Shown here: piece by piece, positions 1 through 11,860 of the stretch
How the letters are laid out: every line of letters begins with the position of its first letter
Numbering within the stretch: the first letter of the stretch is position 1
NCBI RefSeq assembly: GCF_001039355.2
Contig: NW_019775591.1
Span: forward strand, 166,777 to 230,776
DNA from: Lingula anatina
Taxonomy: Eukaryota; Brachiopoda; Lingulata; Lingulida; Lingulidae
Reading direction: 5' to 3'
Length of the DNA: 64,000 bases
Made by a program: the position numbers and the translations under genes
Notes under the pieces: generated by a model
What the model saw: only the letters and a program-made list of their open reading frames with translations
Database searches by the model: none
What the model was told of the DNA's origin: nothing

Positions 1-242
1 CCTGCGTATTATGAATATTCATCAGTTCTGTAAGTTTCAAGGCAAAAGGTAAAATGGTTTTCCACTTATCGTGTTATCGGTGCTGCATATATGCTGAAAA
101 AAGTGAAAAAACAGCATAAATTCCCTAAAAGTGACCCGATCATGCTGATTTTCGAACTTGACCTGCGTATTATGAATATTCATCAGTTCTGCAAGTTTCA
201 TGTCAAAAGGTAAAACGGTTTTCCACTTATCGTGTTATCGGT
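1..242. repeat. Two-copy tandem repeat, period about 161 bp
   Basis: The first 81 bases recur almost unchanged at 162-242 (both start CCTGCGTATTATGAATATTC and end with CGTGTTATCGG). The window edge cuts the array, so its true copy number is unknown. A CGG/CGA trinucleotide run follows at about 252-283. The stretch 284-867 holds no supported gene. Bases 483-600 resemble, in reverse orientation, part of the insert at 2487-3117. Confidence 0.85.
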
Positions 243-867
243 AAAAGTGCACGGCGACGACGGCGACGACGGCGGCGACGACAGACGCAGATGATGGCTA
301 TATGTACAGACACATCTGTGTCTGTACATAATTATATTTAAACACCAAAATGGCTGTTAATGCAATAAGTCTGGAATTTGTGCTTGCCATTACGTCATGT
401 GACCTCCATAGATGGCTATACACTCTGTAATAATCACTAAACAGAATATGACAAAAACCAAACTTTTTAGAAAAAACGGGGACTAACTTTGAATGTGGAA
501 ATGGATTCACTAACCATTGGCAAGTATGGGAAAATTGTCCTTAATCCCAGGAAAATTACTTTTTTAGCCAAAAAGAACAGTTGTTATCTCTTTAACTACT
601 AACTCAGATCCTAGTTGTTTATTATGTTTTATTTTCTGATTTTTTTTAAATTGAAAGTCAATGCACTGTATTGGTACAAGTATTCTCACTAATTGTTTGT
701 TTGCACGGTATTGACAGTAAATTACAATTTCAGTTTTTTTATCAGCATTTAGTAATGTTTCTGTCATATTGATATATTTTTAATTCAGGATATTCAATCA
801 CATTGAGAAACTGTGCTTCATTTGTCGTATAATTCACTGTGAATCACTGTTGATGTCTGCAGTGCAG

Positions 868-2280
868 GTATTCTATGAGAACAAAATGGTCGCTTTGGGT
901 CACCTCATTGACACCGACCAGTTACCAGACAAATTACAGGTCAGCGGGATAGAAGTTAACAGTTCAGTTACTAGTTGAAGGAAAGGTCAGGGGGGACTAG
1001 GAGGGTCTCATAGGGTATTTTCAGTTTGGAGTAGTTAAATTAATTACTAGGGAAAATGTTTTCCACGTTTTCATGTATGTGAGACAGATTGGAGATATTT
1101 GCAAACATTTTTCTAACTGCAGATATTGCAAGCAAATAAAATTATTATTATTTAAACATTGTATATTAGTGGGATTTATTGTAATTTATTAATTATGAAC
1201 TATTATTTCTCAACTATTATCTTTTGTCAAGTTTGTCAGTTCTGTTTTCCAGTTGGAAAGTGGTAAAAGTGGGTGTTGTATTCTGAATACAGACAATGCT
1301 GAGAGGGCAATACAGATCAAGAATGCACGCGGGGACTGGGCCATAGTGAAAGGGAAGTGGGAGGGTTATGTGAAAGGAATTCCAGGAGTACCTGGTAGGT
1401 GGCAGCACCAGGCAATACAGTTTATACTTCTCAAAAGTGAAACGGTTTTTGGGTTTTCTAAACAATACCATGATATTATACTGACATATCACAAGAAAGG
1501 ATTATTATTTTAACATTAAATCTTCAGGTACACAATATGTCATGGTATTCACAAGAGATGTCAAAATTTTTTGTCTTGGAAAAGCCATAAATATGACCAG
1601 TAGTTTACTATTACTTCCCTGTTCATGGACCAAATCCTGTCAGCAGCAACTTGTTTATTTTGCACATTATGCAATGTCTGAATTATTTTACCTTAGGTGT
1701 CCCTGGTGAGCCAGGCATTCCTGGTGTGAGGGGCACTCCTGGTCGCCGTGGGAAAACAGGTCACCTGACGGTCATGTGCTATGATTTGGTCCATGGCCAG
1801 AAGAATCCGCCACCTGTTGTCCGAGTCCCATCTTCTGGAACCTTTGATTTCAGGGTTAGAGATGTCAGCGTAAACATGGAGAACAGTCAGATCATGATCA
1901 GTGCAGGGACTAAAGATGTTGCTGAGCACCTGGCACTAGCTTTTTCTGTGTCCATGCTTCACGTGATGTGCCAACCCCGCCCCTACCTAAGGAGTGCCGT
2001 TGATTCACAGGAGATTCGACCACCAGAAAAAGCCAAACTTAAAAACATGAAGTACCAGGATCTATCTTTTCTGGTTTCTGCGGGTTTCTTGACTACAACC
2101 CCTTGCAACCCCTATATCAAGAACCATGTTAACAGTGGGAGGTGTGCTGGCTGTTGTGGGAGGGAGGAAGGTGGGGCTTGTGGAGGGTGTGGAGGGTGTG
2201 GGGGCTGTGGTGGGTGTGGTGGGTGTGGGGCATGTGGGGGTTGTGGGGGATGTGGGGGTTGTGGGGGATGTGGGGGATAG
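868..2280 (+). CDS. Collagen-like protein with Gly-Gly-Cys tail (3' exons)
   Basis: Three exons join in phase: 868-939, 1253-1394 and 1697-2280. The first follows TGCAG and ends CAG/GTCAGC; the second follows TTTTCCAG and ends CCTG/GTAGG; the third follows CCTTAG and ends at TAG. The 266 visible residues begin with a non-repetitive segment containing GCC. A short Gly-X-Y run of about nine triplets follows (GIPGVPG, GEPGIPG, GRRGKTG), split by the second intron. Next come about 120 residues I do not recognise, and a tail of about 45 residues made of repeated CGG. The tail is encoded by a TGTGGGGG-type tandem array. The 5' exons and start codon lie upstream or outside. The Gly-X-Y run suggests trimerisation and the Cys tail suggests disulfide cross-linking or metal binding, so an extracellular matrix protein is plausible. 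No family name is justified. Confidence 0.6.
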
Positions 2281-2371
2281 CTATTCTCTTTGAAATGAAG
2301 GGTTTGGAAAAAGTGTAGGAGGTCAAGTCTAAGGGCGTGGCTAGATGAACACTTGGCTACAGCAAAGTCTA

Positions 2372-3236
2372 TGGGTGCTTTCCTAGAGATTTAGATCGAT
2401 CTAAAGATTAAGTTTTAGATCTACCTAACTCCCTGGGGGTTCAGGCTAAATTGCAGTCAGCTGAGCAGACACCATAGTTAAAGTCATAATAACTCTTTGT
2501 TTTGGCCAAAAATTGGATTTTCCTGGAAAAAAACGGCAATTTTCCCGTACTTACCAATGGTCAACAACCCCATTCCTGCATTCAAAGTTAATCCAGGGTT
2601 TTTTTCCTAAACGTACGGTTTTTTGTTAAAATCTCTTAAGAGATTAACTGACGGAGCTCTCTCTGACATTGCATAGTCACTGGTGACCTACTTGAAACCG
2701 CGGAAAAAGCAGACAACAACAACACTATATAACAATAATATAAGATTCATGATATATATTCGTCTTTTTGTTAAAAATGCATTTATATCGACAATGTGTG
2801 CCATTCTGGGCTGTTCGTTATCCGACGCACTGTACAAAAACTCGCAACTTACGTCTGCGGACTGCACTAGCGTTTGGCGCCATATGTTATTTGGTCTCGA
2901 ATGAACGCGAGAATCCGCGTGACACCCAAACGTCATTGGCAACGAATGCCTTGATGACCGGGAAGAAAGGCATCGAAAGCCCTACTGACAAGCACAGATT
3001 TTAGTTTTACTACGATAACGGCCGTTTTAGTGGTAAAATGCAATAGAATATATTTCCATGCGTTGTTTACAATGTATTTCTTGCGGATTTTTTAATCTCA
3101 AAGGAAGAGTTATTATTGATTTAATTACCCCCTTACATCTTTTAGTAGGCGGGACAGACGCTTAAGCCGGCCAAGCTGACAGTAATCTAGAGAGACTCCC
3201 CACAGGGATAGATCGATCTAAAAATCTATGGAAATA
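2372..3236. mobile_element. MITE with TAGATCGATCTA termini, carrying a nested insert
   Basis: The left end (from GGGTGCTTTCC) and right end (to AAAATCTATGG) are inverted around the palindrome TAGATCGATCTA. A shorter relative at 62575-62790 has the same flanking blocks CTAACTCCCTGGGGGTTCA and GGCGGGAC joined directly. That copy shows that about 650 bp inside this one (roughly 2480-3120) were inserted later. No coding capacity was seen. Confidence 0.6.
2487..3117. mobile_element. Nested insertion with short inverted ends
   Basis: The ends ATAATAACTCTTT (2487) and AAGAGTTATTAT (to 3117) are inverted copies. The segment is absent from the related MITE near 62.6 kb. Its interior has no convincing gene; open frames at 2683-3004 overlap on both strands and look fortuitous. 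Confidence 0.45.
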
Positions 3237-3648
3237 GAGTGTATGTAATCAGCTGAATTTTCTGGCATGCCACCATGCAAAGCAACATAAACAACATCAT
3301 GGACCACAAAGTTTTCTTGACTTTGCCCAAATACTCTAAATTAAGCTTGCAGCTTTGTTGTTCGTAGATTATTTATAGAATCTTTTGGACATGTCCAGTA
3401 TCCTCTCTGCATGCTTACGGGCTGTCTGTGAACTCCAAATTTTACAAGAAGAACTTGTGCGACATGTGAGATTCTGTGCAAAATTTGGACACAAACAAGC
3501 CTCAAGGCCGTGAGTGGCCTACTGTGATAGAGGCTTTATATGTACTCTCTACATGTTTGAAAATTCCTTGTCATATTTATATCCTTCATATTATATACAT
3601 TTCATGTTATTTTGGCAGGTAAATCTGGTGGAAAATACCTACCTATTT

Positions 3649-3697
<49 letters not shown>

Positions 3698-5500
3698 TTA
3701 TATCTTGGAAATTCCTTGGGTCATATTTTATACCTAATATCAATGAATGTAAACACACCAAAGATGGCAAATTTTAATGCTAGATTAGTGCGATTTATTC
3801 AAGAACAAAAATTAAGGATTTTTTTTCTAATGTTAGTATCTCTTACTTTCTTTGCATAGATATATTTTTGCCTTTGTTTAAACATATAAATAAAGTGACT
3901 AAAATGCTTCAGTGTTTAGAGTAACAAGCGCATCTAGGTCTGGATGGATAAATTATGACTGTTTCACAGCAGACCATATTATTGATGGGTGATTTCACAT
4001 TTTTAGCACTGTTAGTTGACCTTGCATATATCCAAGAACAAGAATACAGATATTTTTATTTCTTCTTTTAATGTGTGATATATCCAAGAACAAGAATACA
4101 GATTTTTTCTTATCTCTTCTTTTTTTCATAAATATCATGTTTTTAATTTGTTTGTACGTTTTTAAGTTGAAGACGAAGCAGTATAAGTATCAACATGTAG
4201 TTCTTTATGGATTTTTGGCAAAACTTATTGAATCCTGCATAATTTCAGTTGAAGACAATAATGCATTCTAGGCTGTTCTTAAATGTAATGTTGTGCAATG
4301 TAGTTTTGATATTTAAAAGAAATGGTATAGGTGGTCTCTGAGATACACAGTAATAATCTTGGTAAAGCTTACTTTATTGCTGATGATTTTATTGTACACG
4401 ATTGTATATCTGTGAATTTGAGGTCTGACAAAACATGATGCTGATTGTTAATGTTAACATCAAATTGTAATCTTTAATTTTTTTTACCATAGCTATATCA
4501 AAGAAAACAGCCGGTTGATAGCGATATTGAAACATTTATTGTTATACTGGAGAACATTGATATTCAGCTTAAAAAAAACCTATTGAAGAAAAATTCTTAT
4601 CCAAAATGATTAAATTACTCCCTCCTGACTTGTTAATTTTATGCAAATGAAACTTATGTTTTTTTTTTGTTTTTTTTTTTTTTTGCATTTTTACATGTAA
4701 TAAAGAGCAATATATAAATAAGATAAAGTACAATATACCATATACAATAAATAGATTTAAAAAAAAGACATTTGTCTAGATGTATAAATAGACAGCATGT
4801 ATAAATAACTTATAACACAGCACCAACTTTTATAAATAAACTTATATAGGCAACTAACAACTGGGTCTGGTTTTGAATTCCCTTTTGTATAGTACCAATT
4901 AGTCTTAAACAACATGCAAAAAAGGAATAATTATAATAATAATTTCCTCATGGCAAGTTGTAATATTTGACTTTAGCTTACCTTATTTGGGTTATTCACA
5001 AATACTTTCCGAATATCATTATTCCGAATATTATTACCTTAGAACATAAAGTAGGTCATTTTGATATATAATGTAAGAAAAAAGTCATAATATAATAAAA
5101 AAAGGCCAATAGATTATAAAAGTAATACAAAATAAAGTGAATATACTGAATTTCCAACTGTAATGATTGTCTTAATTTTAATCTAGAATACTTTCGGCCA
5201 ATACAATTAACATACATCAAAAATTTGCATAGAAAAATGCAGATCATTTTAGATAATAGGCCTATCCTTTATATTTCCATCACATTCATCACCATCATTA
5301 TAATATAGCAAATAGACCATAGAGAGTCATCAAATGTACTGAGTATTCCATTCTGTGCTAAAAAGTCATCAATATCAATATTGGTACATAATAATTAATT
5401 TTAAAAAGATTTCACGCTTTTCAACTTATATGAAACATGACATTTTTACCCTTTATCAAAAGACCATAATTATATGACCAACTCATGAATATGAGCTTCA
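3237..5500. other. AT-rich intergenic stretch without a gene
   Basis: It holds a 43-base poly-A run (3652-3694) with a similar GCTTTATAT...GAAATTCCTTG stretch on both sides, and a near-perfect tandem duplication of about 50 bp (4030-4080 and 4080-4125, TATCCAAGAACAAGAATACAG). There are also T-rich tracts near 4660-4685. The open frames here are short and low-complexity. Nothing codes convincingly. Confidence 0.6.
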
Positions 5501-5503
5501 AAG

Positions 5504-5818
5504 TTATAAGTTTTCAAATTGTTTTAACCATCTTTCTACATCTTCATTTTTGTTACCAGTAAACTTTTTTGGCGCTAAAGTCAAATATGACAACATCTTC
5601 ATTTTTTTTTCAGTTATTAATTGTTGCTTGGGTATTAATTGTTGCTTTTGGCGATTTTCAGTACCTAGCATACTCAGTTTTCTCTTCACTGACGATGTTT
5701 GCCCTTGGGTGGATGGTGTGAACCCATCGGTGTCTACGCTCCTGCTGCCGTCATCACCATAACTGTATCGCCGTTCCGCTTGCCTCGGTAGAGCAGGGAT
5801 CGATTTTTCCTCCACCAC
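5504..5818 (-). pseudogene. LTR-retrotransposon gag fragment
   Basis: An open frame of 104 residues ends APKKFTGNKNEDVERWLKQF, a typical start of a Ty3/Gypsy-type gag domain (aromatic-G..E-x-x-x-x-WL-x-x-FE). The preceding 70 residues are basic and serine-rich. On this strand the frame is preceded by TATAACA then AGTGGTGGAGG (5810-5826), which is how an LTR end meets a primer-binding site, so an LTR may lie just above 5826. No protease or polymerase follows in this orientation. It is a solo 5' fragment. Confidence 0.5.
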
Positions 5819-6307
5819 TTGTTATAGTGAGGAATGACGACAGCAGTCTGGAGCTTTCGAACGTTTATTCACCGACTCTAGCTTCATACAACTTCACAAA
5901 TATTTATACTCAATTTCTCCGTACTGATCACGCATTTACTTGTTTTCTTTTCCATTGTCTTTGCATGATTACAAAATATTTTCCATTCGCATGTTGCAAG
6001 TCACCATGCAACATTTCCTTATTAGGTAATCCCTAAGAGACTTGTTTTCAATTAAAGATATCTAAAATATTATTCGAATTACTCATGCTTGGACCTTATC
6101 CAAAACTCAGTTATCATGTGATAAATAGATGATCCAAATTAGACTATGTTATGAAATTAACCAATCACATAAACTGTTTCTGACTTTGACCTTTTCCATC
6201 TTTTTCTGACACTAAAAACATGTTCTACACTTGTTGACTCTTGAAGAAACTTAACTTACAATAACTCAATAACTCTCTGTTCTTTTACTCTTTTGATTCC
6301 GCTTTAA

Positions 6308-6727
6308 TTGTTATCTGTAATTAGTAAAAGTGTAAATAATTTGCTTTACAACACAAAGATGACGGATGAATTCAGCATCCTTGCTGCATCCGTACATGAC
6401 ATTTCTATGTTTCGCAGAGAACTCGCCAAACCAGACATTAATGAGAAATACAAAGCTTTGGTCTCTCCACAGAATCCTGTCACCAAGGAGCTGTTTGGTG
6501 ACAATATGGATGCAAATATGAAGGATATTGAAGGAGCCCTAAAAATCTCTAATAAGGTTCAGAAGAAAATACCACGCCCTAGACCCACAAATATCTTCTC
6601 CAAACTCAGCTCTGGTTTTCCTACAGGGGCAACAGCTTGCTATGACAACAAAAAAGCTGGTTCTTTTTTAGGAGGGAAGAACCAGAGAAGTCAAAGATGG
6701 TGGCCCAGTCATAATAAAAACCTTTGA
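6308..6727 (+). pseudogene. Retroelement gag-like fragment
   Basis: The open frame from the internal ATG at 6359 encodes about 122 residues with the blocks SVHDISMFRREL, SPQNPVTKELFGD and a basic tail with SFLGGKNQRSQR. From memory this looks like the C-terminal half of the gag/capsid-like ORF of DIRS-type (tyrosine recombinase) elements, but no search was run. It ends two bases before a Ty3/Gypsy reverse-transcriptase relic in another frame, so it could instead belong to that element. Confidence 0.35.
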
Positions 6728-6728
6728 T

Positions 6729-7730
6729 GTGGTTGAAGAAGCTGCATGGCCTATAGTCAGACTTAAACTTTGTCTGGAGCAAAAAAGGATGCAAATAAAC
6801 TTTGTCAGAAAGACGGCTATGCGTACTAGTAAAGAGAAGATTATGGAAGATTATAATGATGATTTGGGTGAATATGTCATAGAAATTGATCATGATGTGC
6901 AGCTCGTACAGAATACTCCTAGATGAGTGCCAGTGCCACTGCATTCGTGGTTGAAAAACAAGCTGGAGGAGTTGGAGAAACAAGAAAGCATTACTCCAGT
7001 GACAGAATCCAATGACTGATAGGCAGTCTAGTCACAGTTCAGAAGGGTAACAAACTTAGGATTTGTTTGGATTTAAACAAGGTAATAAAGAGGCCAAAAC
7101 TTCAAATGCCAACAGTAGATGAGGTATTGCCAGACCTGGCAAAGGCTAAGTTATTCACAGTAATGAATGCTAAGGATAAATTTTTTTTCAAATCAAACTG
7201 TCCGCAGCCAGCAGTTATTTGACAACTTTTTGGAAACCGTATGGAAGATATAGATAACTCTGATGCTCTCAGGAAATTTCTTCAGCAAGGAGTACAAGAG
7301 ACGCCTGAAACAAGCTCTCAAAGGATTTAAAGGAGTAAGTGTCATTAAAGACAACATACTTGTATATGGCAGCAGAGATACCGAAGGGGAAGCCGAGAAT
7401 GATCATGATGAGAATCTACATGCACTTCTAGAATGTGCTCGAGAGGTTGGCTTAAAGTTCAACCCCAGGAAGATGGAAGTATTACAAAATGACTGAAGTT
7501 GCATACAAGGGACACCTCTTCACTGCAACTGGAGTTAAGGCAGACCCATCAGAGATCGATGCTGTTCTTTTTTATGTCCAGGCCTGAAAATGTAAAGGCA
7601 ATTCAGACTATTTGTCAAGATTTCTCCCTTCACTGTCAGAGATGAGTGAGCCGCTTAGGAGACAGACCCAGAAAAAAATCACTAATGTCTCAGTTCTGTC
7701 TTTATGGAAAAGGAATAGTCCGACTCTTTT
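6729..7730 (+). pseudogene. Ty3/Gypsy reverse transcriptase relic
   Basis: Fragments in shifting frames follow the order of a Gypsy pol gene. The pre-RT motif GEYVIEIDHDVQLVQNTPR lies near 6870-6925, LEKQESITPVTESND near 6975-7015, and KLRICLDLNK near 7050. The RT core ILVYG appears at about 7360 and LKFNPRKMEVLQ at about 7450-7490, followed by a GHLFTATGVKADP block at about 7510-7550. Stops and frameshifts interrupt it at least four times, and the finger-palm segment before 7263 is largely missing. It is dead and undated. The segment 7730-8160 is open in places but unrecognised. Confidence 0.7.
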
Positions 7731-8551
7731 TCCATCCCAAGCCTGTGTTTAAATTTTTTTTTACTAGAAGAGGTAAATTTTCAAGGAAAGGAGATGATGC
7801 AGAGTTAATTTTTAAAAGGGTTGTGCAGTTGACTTATCTTGATGAGTTACTGCAAAATCTCTAGCAGGGGGAGATTAAGTAAAGCAGTTGAACGTGAAAC
7901 ATGTTTTTAGATTTTTTTGTGCGCCTTTTTGTCTTTGGATCTTATCAGGGGCAGACTGAGGCAGCCTTCTGGGTCTTCCGGAAGACGGTCACATTTTCAA
8001 TTTACATTGGTGGATATCTAATTTTTTTCTCTCGGAAGACAGTCAGAAATGGAGGATGGATCAACAAAGATAATTTGGAAGACTGTCAGAAAATTGCTCT
8101 GGATCCGCCCATGCTTTTAGTTGAGCTAAGGAAGCGACAACGAACAGATGCTTGACATCTATCATGAAACCGAGATTTTAAAGGCATTTTTGTATATTTA
8201 CAGGCACAATTAATGGCAACACTCCATTTCAGCCTTAAATCCTTTGGAACCTGATACCTGCCTGATATTCAGTCAGGTACATACTGATCGATACTGTGGC
8301 AGGTTTACAATGAAAATTACCAGTATTCTCAAAAGTGTCAATTAACATAATGACCACTTTTGGTGTGAAAGTACAACTGTGACATCAGGTATACACCATT
8401 ATATAACAAAAAGAGGGGGAGGGGGAGAAACAGTTCTAACTAAAATGAATTCCACCACTCTCCACTCATATCTTGATACTGCTTTGCAGGATTAAAAAAA
8501 AAAGCAAAGAAACATACATGCAAACATGCATACGTACATGTAGCTGTTACA

Positions 8552-10078
8552 TTACAAAATCAAATATCCTAGTGCTTGAGACAGCAGTGAGATTATGAAG
8601 AAACCGGTAATGTGCATCTTTTGCCAACTTATTCCACCACCTCTTGTGACATCTGAAGACTCAGACACTAAAAAAAAAAACACAAAAAAAAGATGCAAAA
8701 GTCAGATTTTAAAAAATAAATGTAATTTTTATAAACAGCCATGAATGAAGTTATATCTATATCTGTTGGATAAAAAAACTGACAGTCACACAAATCATGT
8801 ACTAGTATTGTGTTATATTGATGAATTGTAGTCGATTATTCAATAATTCATGTTGGAGGCAAAATAGACTTCATTTTGTCCAATCAGTTTATATATGTAT
8901 ATTAAGAAAATGTGATGCATCTGGAAAATTATTGGTCACCAGTTGGATTTAACCAATTCACATAGGTATACATTTCAAATTACTAGACTGTACCAGTGCC
9001 TACTACAAATCAACAATTTTTATATGGAGCCCCTACAGTATATCTACACCTTACCAGTTAAAATGAAGTCACTTCTAAGATGCTCAGTATTTCCATTGTT
9101 TTTACCATATCTCACTGTTACCATACATGTGTATTTACCACCATCATATTTAGCTGAAAAAAATTTTAACATTATAAACGTGCTTTTTCAAACCATAAAT
9201 TAAATATTATTTGTTTTTATTGTTACAGAAAAAAACTTTGAATATTGTTGTGTTATTACACCAAAGGACTTTCTTTTTTTGCAATAAAATAAAGACAAAT
9301 TTCTAAAATATGCAAAAACGAGTCTCATCTTTTTTATCCTAAGTAAATCATCTTTAGCATTTGGCAGTAAACAATTTGCACACAATAATAAAAATCTAAT
9401 TGTAATTTAATTACTTACTGGCATTCAGAATCTTGAAAGAATGAACTTTCCCCTGGCTTATGCCTCTGTTCAAAGTGGTTATTTCATCTGACTGCTCATA
9501 GTTGTTGTTATTTGCATCCAGAAGAGTATTATTCTTGTAAAACTGAGGACCTTCATACAGCTGCCAATTAAAAACAGTGCAAGTCAGGTTTACCGCAGAA
9601 AATGGAGACACTTGAACATTGACAGTTTCCGCTGAAAAATAAGAGTAATTATGTATCAGAATAAAACTTTAAAAACAAACTACCAAAAATGTCAAAAATT
9701 AAATTCTGTAAAAAAAAAAACACCTTGATGATTCAACCATTAAATAATCTGCCATGAGTAATCCATTAGTCTCAATACCTTTCATTATATATATTTCTTC
9801 TGTGTCTTCTCCAACCCCAGCAAACTGACATGTATACATTCCACTTGCTTCCAGAGGAACCTTTCTCCAGATCAATGTGCTGGTAGGAATACCTGTAGAT
9901 GTCTGGCCATTTTCTATGGATATACTAGTGTTTACTGACACATGTTTTCCATCTTTCTTCCATGTTGGTGTTGGATCCGAATATGAGACACCAGTACATG
10001 TTAAGTTCAAATCTTCTAGGTCGGCTATTGGGATCCTCGCAGGGGAGAAATTGTTTGTTATACGGGGTTGAATTTGAC
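8552..10078 (-). CDS. Ig-domain protein, probably GPI-anchored (last four exons)
   Basis: Four exons all join in phase 1, as is usual for Ig genes: 9779-10078, 9419-9631, 9055-9153 and 8552-8667. Exon 1 is one Ig domain, with the Cys in LNLTC, WKKDG in the core, and the second Cys in SGMYTC. Exons 2 and 3 split a second Ig domain (VNLTC ... DGGKYTC). The last exon gives a short Ser/Gly linker (SSDVTRGGG) and a hydrophobic tail (ITGFFIISLLSQALGYLIL) that runs straight into TAA with no cytoplasmic residues. That is the layout of a GPI-attachment signal. Several N-glycosylation sequons are present (NLT, NTS, NAT). The signal-peptide exon was not found upstream. The likely role is cell-surface adhesion or recognition; no orthologue is named. 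Confidence 0.75.
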
Positions 10079-10807
10079 CTAAAACAAAAACAATTTCTAT
10101 ATTTTTCATCTTTTTATCTCATACTCTGTACTGTAACAAACTTTTTCATCAGCAGCGCTTGGTGGGGGAAGTAACCTACAGTACCTGGCTTAGGCTTAGT
10201 CTTTCAGTGCTATACTGCTCTGACTTTGACTGTTTTCAGTCTTCAGTATTAATCCAGGTAAGGCCTCAAATAGCAACCTCTGTCAGAGAAATCCTCTCAT
10301 TGTTACATCCACCAATTGCACAAGCTGCAATTTCAAAAAGATTTCTCTTGATACAGGCCAAGAATTTTACCTTGGTGACATCATTGGGTACAGAGATTAC
10401 TTTTACAAATGGCATGACGAGTTGTCCAGACGATTCCAGTCAATAATAGTCATTAGAATAAACGTTTCTGTGTGTCTCACTACTGCAATGTATGGCGTGG
10501 TTATAGCTCTCAAACTTACCATGTGTCTTTCAACCTTACTTTCTATTTTAACGTCAGAGAAGCATTCAGGTTTATGTTGGTTTTACTTTTATGCGTACTT
10601 TCAATTACGAAGGGTAGATAGTCATTAGTCATGGTAAGAAATTAGCCTAGGTAAACTTCCAGCCATTTAAGAAAAAACACTTCTGTTCACTGGCTGCCCC
10701 TGCTGTTACTTATAATGTAAGGAACTGGGTACATGCAAGTTCAAAGATACAAGTACATTTCACGTACTGGTAGCATTTTGACATAGTCACATATGTCTCA
10801 TAAAGAC
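10079..10807. other. Intergenic or intronic stretch without a recognised gene
   Basis: This lies upstream of the first visible Ig exon and should hold intron or 5' sequence of that gene. Open frames on the plus strand (10159-10628) show no domain and no consistent splice sites. I see no signal-peptide exon. Confidence 0.4.
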
Positions 10808-11303
10808 TGGTGTGACTGAAATGCGCAATACACTGCAATACAGCGCATCACAGCGCAATGTGAATACACTTGAAAAACCAAGTTCAGTTGCAGTCACACA
10901 AAAGAAACGGCCATTTCCAACAAAGTAGGGTGATATAAAAGCAAACTACATTACAATATAAGTAATATCGTAGATAAAACTTAACAAATCGGCAAGACTT
11001 TTATATTGTTGGGTCAGCAACCATATTGGTGAGTAGCTCTTCTTGGATATATTACTGGCCAAGAAGAGCCACTCGCCAACATGGCGGCTGACCCAACATT
11101 GAAAAAATTGTGTCAATCCCTTGCGGTGTATCAGCAATATTCATTACTTATTGATATATTTTGCTTTCATATCAACCTATTTTGTTTGGACTCACCCTTT
11201 CCCATGTTACTTGTGACTGGACTTGTTTTTAATTTTTTTTTTTTCAAGTATTGCGCTGTGTACTGCACTGTATTGCGGTGTATTGCGCAATTCAGTCACA
11301 CCC
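10808..11303. mobile_element. MITE with long imperfect inverted repeats and CATAAAGAC target duplication
   Basis: The left end GGTGTGACTGAAATGCGCAA and right end TTGCGCAATTCAGTCACACC are inverted, and the pairing extends inward through ACTGCAATACAGCGC-type repeats. A second inner hairpin (about 11000-11095) pairs TGTTGGGTCAGC with GCTGACCCAACA. CATAAAGAC flanks both sides (10799-10807 and 11304-11312), giving an 8-9 bp target duplication like that of hAT or Merlin elements. There is no transposase. Confidence 0.75.
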
Positions 11304-11860
11304 CATAAAGACCGATAGTGTAAAACACGCTCGGCTGTCACCTTGATTGGATAGTAAACGATTGTCGTAAAATCGCTAAATGATATTAAAACCGGGTACA
11401 TAAACTTGAAAACCACCTAGGACAACCTAAGACTGCCACATTAATCCAACACAATGCAAAAATAAACTATAACAAGTGGTTAAAGCCTTCAAACCGAATG
11501 TCGTAAAGTCCCCATATACCTCCATAGAGACAATAAAATAGAATAAGCTTCTGAAACAAAAATAATCCAACTTAAACATAATAATCGAAATAAAATACTG
11601 CCGGGCATACATATACTGGGCTTATTAAAACCCATGATGCCTTATAGGACAATGGTGCACTACCCTAATTTTAGTCCAATGAATCAAGCATTATAACAGA
11701 AAATAAGATTGAAGGGCAGTCATTCAGTAGACCAGAAAAATCCAGAAATTCATTTGTGTCTAATTTTTTTTAGCCTTTTATTATGACATTTGTGCTATTT
11801 ATCTGAAAATTTAAGATGGCATGTTCATGAACTACTGCACATTATCTTTCTGTCTTTTAG

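Noticed and set aside
2129-2326. His/Pro-rich minus-strand frame
   Set aside because: Shadow of the Gly-Gly-Cys repeat of the collagen-like gene.
10159-10628. Two plus-strand frames of 95 and 68 residues
   Set aside because: No domain, no conserved splice structure, and antisense to the presumed Ig gene intron.
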